Origin: CAYLNH01 sp964384625
Lineage (GTDB): Bacteria; Verrucomicrobiota; Lentisphaeria; JABSQK01
DNA length: 9,475 nucleotides
NCBI GenBank assembly: GCA_964384625.1
Contig: CAYLNH010000279.1
Location: 1 to 9,475, forward strand
Direction: 5' to 3'
Made by a program: the position numbers and the translations under genes. The notes beneath the pieces were generated by a model. That model did not search any database. It was given only the letters and a program-made list of their open reading frames with translations, and was not told the origin of the DNA. Positions 7,102 through 9,475 of this stretch are shown piece after piece (position 1 is the stretch's first letter; each line of letters opens with the position of its first letter).

Positions 7102-8135
7102 ATGCGTTTATCTGGAACAAACTGGCTGAGCGCCAACTGCGTTGGTATGAGCACGACGCGAACCACCATTTGCGCCGCGATACGTGGAACCGCTTCGTCG
7201 GCAAAGCCGCAAACCCGTTTCCTTTCACACAGCTCGACAAGCTCGCCGAGCGCGAGTTCCTGGAACAGCACGATGTGCCGTTGCCCAAACTCCTGCACGT
7301 CCTGCCGCGCGAGAACCTGGAGGACGCCCTTCCCGCAGTCGCTGCCGGGCTGCCGCGGAGCTTTGTCATAAAGCCGGTGGGGGCAGGGCATTCTTTCGGC
7401 CTTACTGTCGTGCGCGACGGCATGGACCTCACACGCGGCAACGTGCCATTCGACGCGAAGCCGGTTGCGGCAGAGCTGAGCCGGATGGCCGACCGAGGCG
7501 ACTGCCTGCATGAGGGGCGGCGTTATCGGTTCAATTTCTCATCGTTCCTGATAGAGGAATTTGTCGTTGACGAACTGGGCTTCACCCGACCAACGGATTA
7601 CAAAATCTTCGTAATCGGTTCGAGACTGCTTTGGGGTCAACTGCATTTCGAGGTGGAGGGGCAGGCGTGGGTCGCGTTTGTTGACGCCGATTTCAGGCTC
7701 CTGAAACAGCCCGCGTGGGACCCGGTCACCTGCTGGCGCACGCATCGTGCGCTCATTTGTACGGACCAGGATATGGTTGATGCGCGCAAACCCGGGTGTT
7801 GGTCGGCCATCGTGCAGAACTCGACGCGCTTCGGCTCTCGGTTGAAGATGTTCGTTCGACTCGATTGGTATGCGGACAGGAGGCGCGGTCCTGTCATGGG
7901 GGAAATCACCACCTTTCCCCATATACTGCAACCACAATCATTCTACTCGAAATGGGCCAACGATGCGGTCAGGGCTGCCTGGCAGGACCCGGACGGTGTT
8001 GCCCCGGCGGCAAAGGCGGCCGCCGCCGGCAAGGGCGGCAATGCGATTGCCCGGGCCCGGGCCCGACTTGCCTGTTCAGAGCCGGGACGGGCAAGCCTGC
8101 TGGAGTTCTTTCCCTCGTCCTCAGAAGCTCCATAG
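7102..8135 (+). CDS. TupA-like ATP-grasp ligase, start region disturbed
   Basis: The main frame is open from just after the TAA at 7073 to TAG 8133-8135, but holds no ATG or GTG near its 5' end; the first alternative start is TTG 7170 (321 residues). Clear protein-like sequence lies upstream of that TTG (WNKLAERQLRWYEHDANHH). ATG 7102, preceded by GGTGGAG, is in another frame. One extra T in the TTT at 7107-7109 would give a 344-residue protein starting MRFIWNKLAE. Features in that numbering are an N-terminal region with DKLAEREFL (46-54), FVIKP (88-92) with a likely ATP-binding lysine, IEEFV (151-155), DYKIFVIG (166-173), VRLDWY (252-257) and GEITTFP (267-273). The last resembles the metal-binding GE-T-F segment of TupA-type ATP-grasp enzymes. 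Such enzymes join a carboxylate to an amine using ATP. The C-terminal tail (about 300-330) is Ala/Gly/Arg-rich and resembles a linker. Confidence 0.7.
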
Positions 8136-8147
8136 GCTTCGGGTCCC

Positions 8148-9475
8148 GTGATATCGTATGGGAGTTTATACTCGCGCGTGGCCGGGTTTGATCTGGCGCC
8201 GTGGGGAGTTGCCGGCGGTGACTGTGTGGCGCTGCTCATCGGCAACGGTGTTCAGCTTGGTGTGCTGCTGCTCTCGACGATGTATCGGTACGTCGCTCTG
8301 CCGATCGATGCTGCACTTCCGCCTGACGCTGTCGAAGCCGAGCTGTGCGACAGGCGTGCCAATGCGCTTGTTGTCATTGCCGGGACGGATGCGGCCCGCA
8401 AGGCACGTGCGATTTCCCCGAAGATGGCCGGCCTTGTCATCATTGAACTGACGCAGGGCAAGGCTCATCCCATTGCGGTTCTGCCACCTCCGCCGGATGG
8501 TGCCGCGCCGCCGGCAGAGACGCCGGCACTCGGTCCCGATGATCGGGTGCTGTTGCTGCACACTTCCGGGACGACGGGGACGCCGAAATACGTTGGCTAC
8601 ACCTTGTCTCGATTGATTCTGGCGGGTTCGGGAATTGCTCAATCACTTGATGGCGCGGACGCTTCGCGCCGCGCCATCGGGTCGCTCCTCATACAGGCAC
8701 TTGCCGTCCGGCGCTCCGCGCCGGCCATCAAGCACCTGCAACGGACGGCCCTCCGGGCCGCCGATGAGGAGCGACCCGATCTCTCGCCGGCCGACGTTGG
8801 CATTTCAATGCTTCCACTCCATCACGTGGGCGGCCTCGCGTGCAATCTCATTGCGCCGATGGTTGCGGGTGCATCGATGCTCTTCAGCCGGGCGTTTGAT
8901 CCCAAGGTCTTCTTCGATGCCCTCGCCGGTGAGCAGGGCGCAAGCTGGTGTTACCTCGTACCCACGCTGTGGTCGATGCTGGTTGAGTATGTTGAGGAGC
9001 ATCCCGAACTCCGGAAAGACAAACCCTGGCCGCGACTGCGGGTTCTCCGCAGCGCCGGATCCGATCTGCCGCATGAGCTCGCGCTCAGGCTGTCTGATAT
9101 TTTCGGCAGCTCCGTTGCAGTTCTGCCGACCTACGGGATGACCGAGGCGATGCCCATTGCTTCTCCGGGGTTGACGTACAGACTGGAACGGCCGGGGAGT
9201 GTTGGTCGCGCCTTGCCTCCGTTGGCGATTGAGATCGTCGACTTCTCCGAGGGGGAAAACTGCGCTCCGGTCACGGGCGGCAGTTTTGGTGAGATCACGG
9301 TAACAGGCCCCACGGTTCTGCCGCAGTACGAAGATGATGTTGCTGTCGGGACGAGCCTTTTCACTCCACGCGGTTACTTCCGCACCGGTGATCTGGGCCG
9401 ACTCGATGCCGACGGCTGGCTTTACCTTAGGGTCGGCGCGGAAATAACGTCGCATTATTCGGGGCAGACATACCA
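8148..9475 (+). CDS. AMP-binding (adenylate-forming) enzyme, disrupted, 3' end outside window
   Basis: The frame is free of stops from just after TAG 8133-8135 to the window end. GTG 8148 is the first possible start, with no good Shine-Dalgarno site. Counting from it, seen motifs are ISYGSLYSRV (A1-like), the P-loop TSGTTGTPK (139-147, with Tyr instead of Gly after Lys), LPLHHVGGL (A4-like), YGMTE (329-333), FGEITVTG (A6-like) and RTGDL (412-416). This is the ANL superfamily: it makes an acyl-AMP and passes the acyl group to CoA or a carrier, perhaps Ser48 of the neighbouring protein. About 30-40 residues usual before A1 are missing, and the end of the upstream frame (SLLEFFPSSSEAP) looks like them, separated only by the TAG. 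The domain also carries a 43-codon palindromic insertion (8652-8780). Near 9430 the A8-type sequence GRRGNNVALFGADIP continues in another frame. A functional product from this exact sequence is doubtful. Confidence 0.72.
   Translation, partial: MISYGSLYSRVAGFDLAPWGVAGGDCVALLIGNGVQLGVLLLSTMYRYVALPIDAALPPDAVEAELCDRRANALVVIAGTDAARKARAISPKMAGLVIIELTQGKAHPIAVLPPPPDGAAPPAETPALGPDDRVLLLHTSGTTGTPKYVGYTLSRLILAGSGIAQSLDGADASRRAIGSLLIQALAVRRSAPAIKHLQRTALRAADEERPDLSPADVGISMLPLHHVGGLACNLIAPMVAGASMLFSRAFDPKVFFDALAGEQGASWCYLVPTLWSMLVEYVEEHPELRKDKPWPRLRVLRSAGSDLPHELALRLSDIFGSSVAVLPTYGMTEAMPIASPGLTYRLERPGSVGRALPPLAIEIVDFSEGENCAPVTGGSFGEITVTGPTVLPQYEDDVAVGTSLFTPRGYFRTGDLGRLDADGWLYLRVGAEITSHYSGQTY
8649..8780. 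repeat. Palindromic element inserted in frame in the AMP-binding gene
   Basis: Bases 8652-8780 (129 bp, 43 codons) interrupt the adenylating domain between Gln-Ser-Leu-Asp and Leu-Ser-Pro-Ala-Asp-Val-Gly. Removing them gives a normal family sequence. GAT occurs at both edges (8649-8651 and 8778-8780), a possible 3-bp target duplication. Perfect arms ATCGGGTCGCTCCTCAT (8676-8692) and its reverse complement (8764-8780) enclose two hairpins. One runs 8694-8738, with the tip CCGGCGC-TCC-GCGCCGG at 8708-8724. The other is CGGCCC-TCC-GGGCCG at 8746-8760. A further hairpin lies at the left end: GATGGCGCG (8649-8657) with CGCGCCATC (8670-8678). The encoded peptide is Ala/Arg-rich. There is no coding capacity for a transposase. 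Confidence 0.85.

Noticed and set aside
5356..9475. Reassigned stop codons (TAA and TAG read as sense) joining the three enzymes
   Set aside because: Other genes in the window end normally at TAG or TGA, and TAA 7071 is followed by a plausible new start at ATG 7102.

Overview
The window is a GC-rich bacterial fragment of about 9.5 kb. It carries a compact ECF sigma/anti-sigma operon, a transporter, a two-gene membrane operon on the minus strand, and a damaged cluster of nonribosomal-peptide-synthetase-like (NRPS-like) enzymes. There is no rRNA, tRNA, phage or transposase gene to place it taxonomically. The high GC, the ZAS-like anti-sigma factor joined to a highly charged secreted coiled-coil protein, and the GTG starts would fit the Planctomycetota/Verrucomicrobiota/Kiritimatiellota group. 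That placement is only an impression.

Layout. (1) 1-519 has no convincing gene. It holds four contiguous copies of a 63-bp G-rich minisatellite (52-303), a perfect 10-bp inverted repeat (338-365) and the leader of the sigma gene. (2) 520-2457 (+) is a tightly coupled operon: ECF sigma factor, membrane anti-sigma factor with an HxxxCxxC motif, and a secreted, Asp/Glu/Arg-rich coiled-coil protein whose GTG start lies inside the anti-sigma gene. A textbook intrinsic terminator follows (2487-2516). (3) 2703-3857 (+) is an MFS-type transporter. (4) 5134-3984 (-) is a pair overlapping by GTGA: an M50-like membrane protein with HEFTH, and a three-helix membrane protein. (5) 5356-9475 (+) encodes a carrier-condensation didomain protein, a TupA-like ATP-grasp enzyme and an AMP-binding (adenylating) enzyme cut off by the window end.

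The last block is the most interesting part. Its enzyme set could in principle build an amide or peptide product: the AMP-forming enzyme activates a carboxylate, the carrier holds it on Ser48, the condensation domain forms an amide bond, and the ATP-grasp enzyme makes a further ligation. In this sequence, however, the reading frames are broken. I see three places where conserved domain sequence continues in the next frame as if one base had been lost, near a C5 run (6804-6808), near a TTT (7107-7112) and near a GGG (about 9430). An in-frame TAG sits where the adenylating domain seems to begin. A 129-bp, strongly palindromic sequence is inserted in frame in the adenylating domain (8652-8780), and removing it restores a normal family sequence. 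The genes to the left look intact, so the cluster may be a decaying acquired locus. Single-base sequencing errors in homopolymers are the main alternative for the frameshifts.
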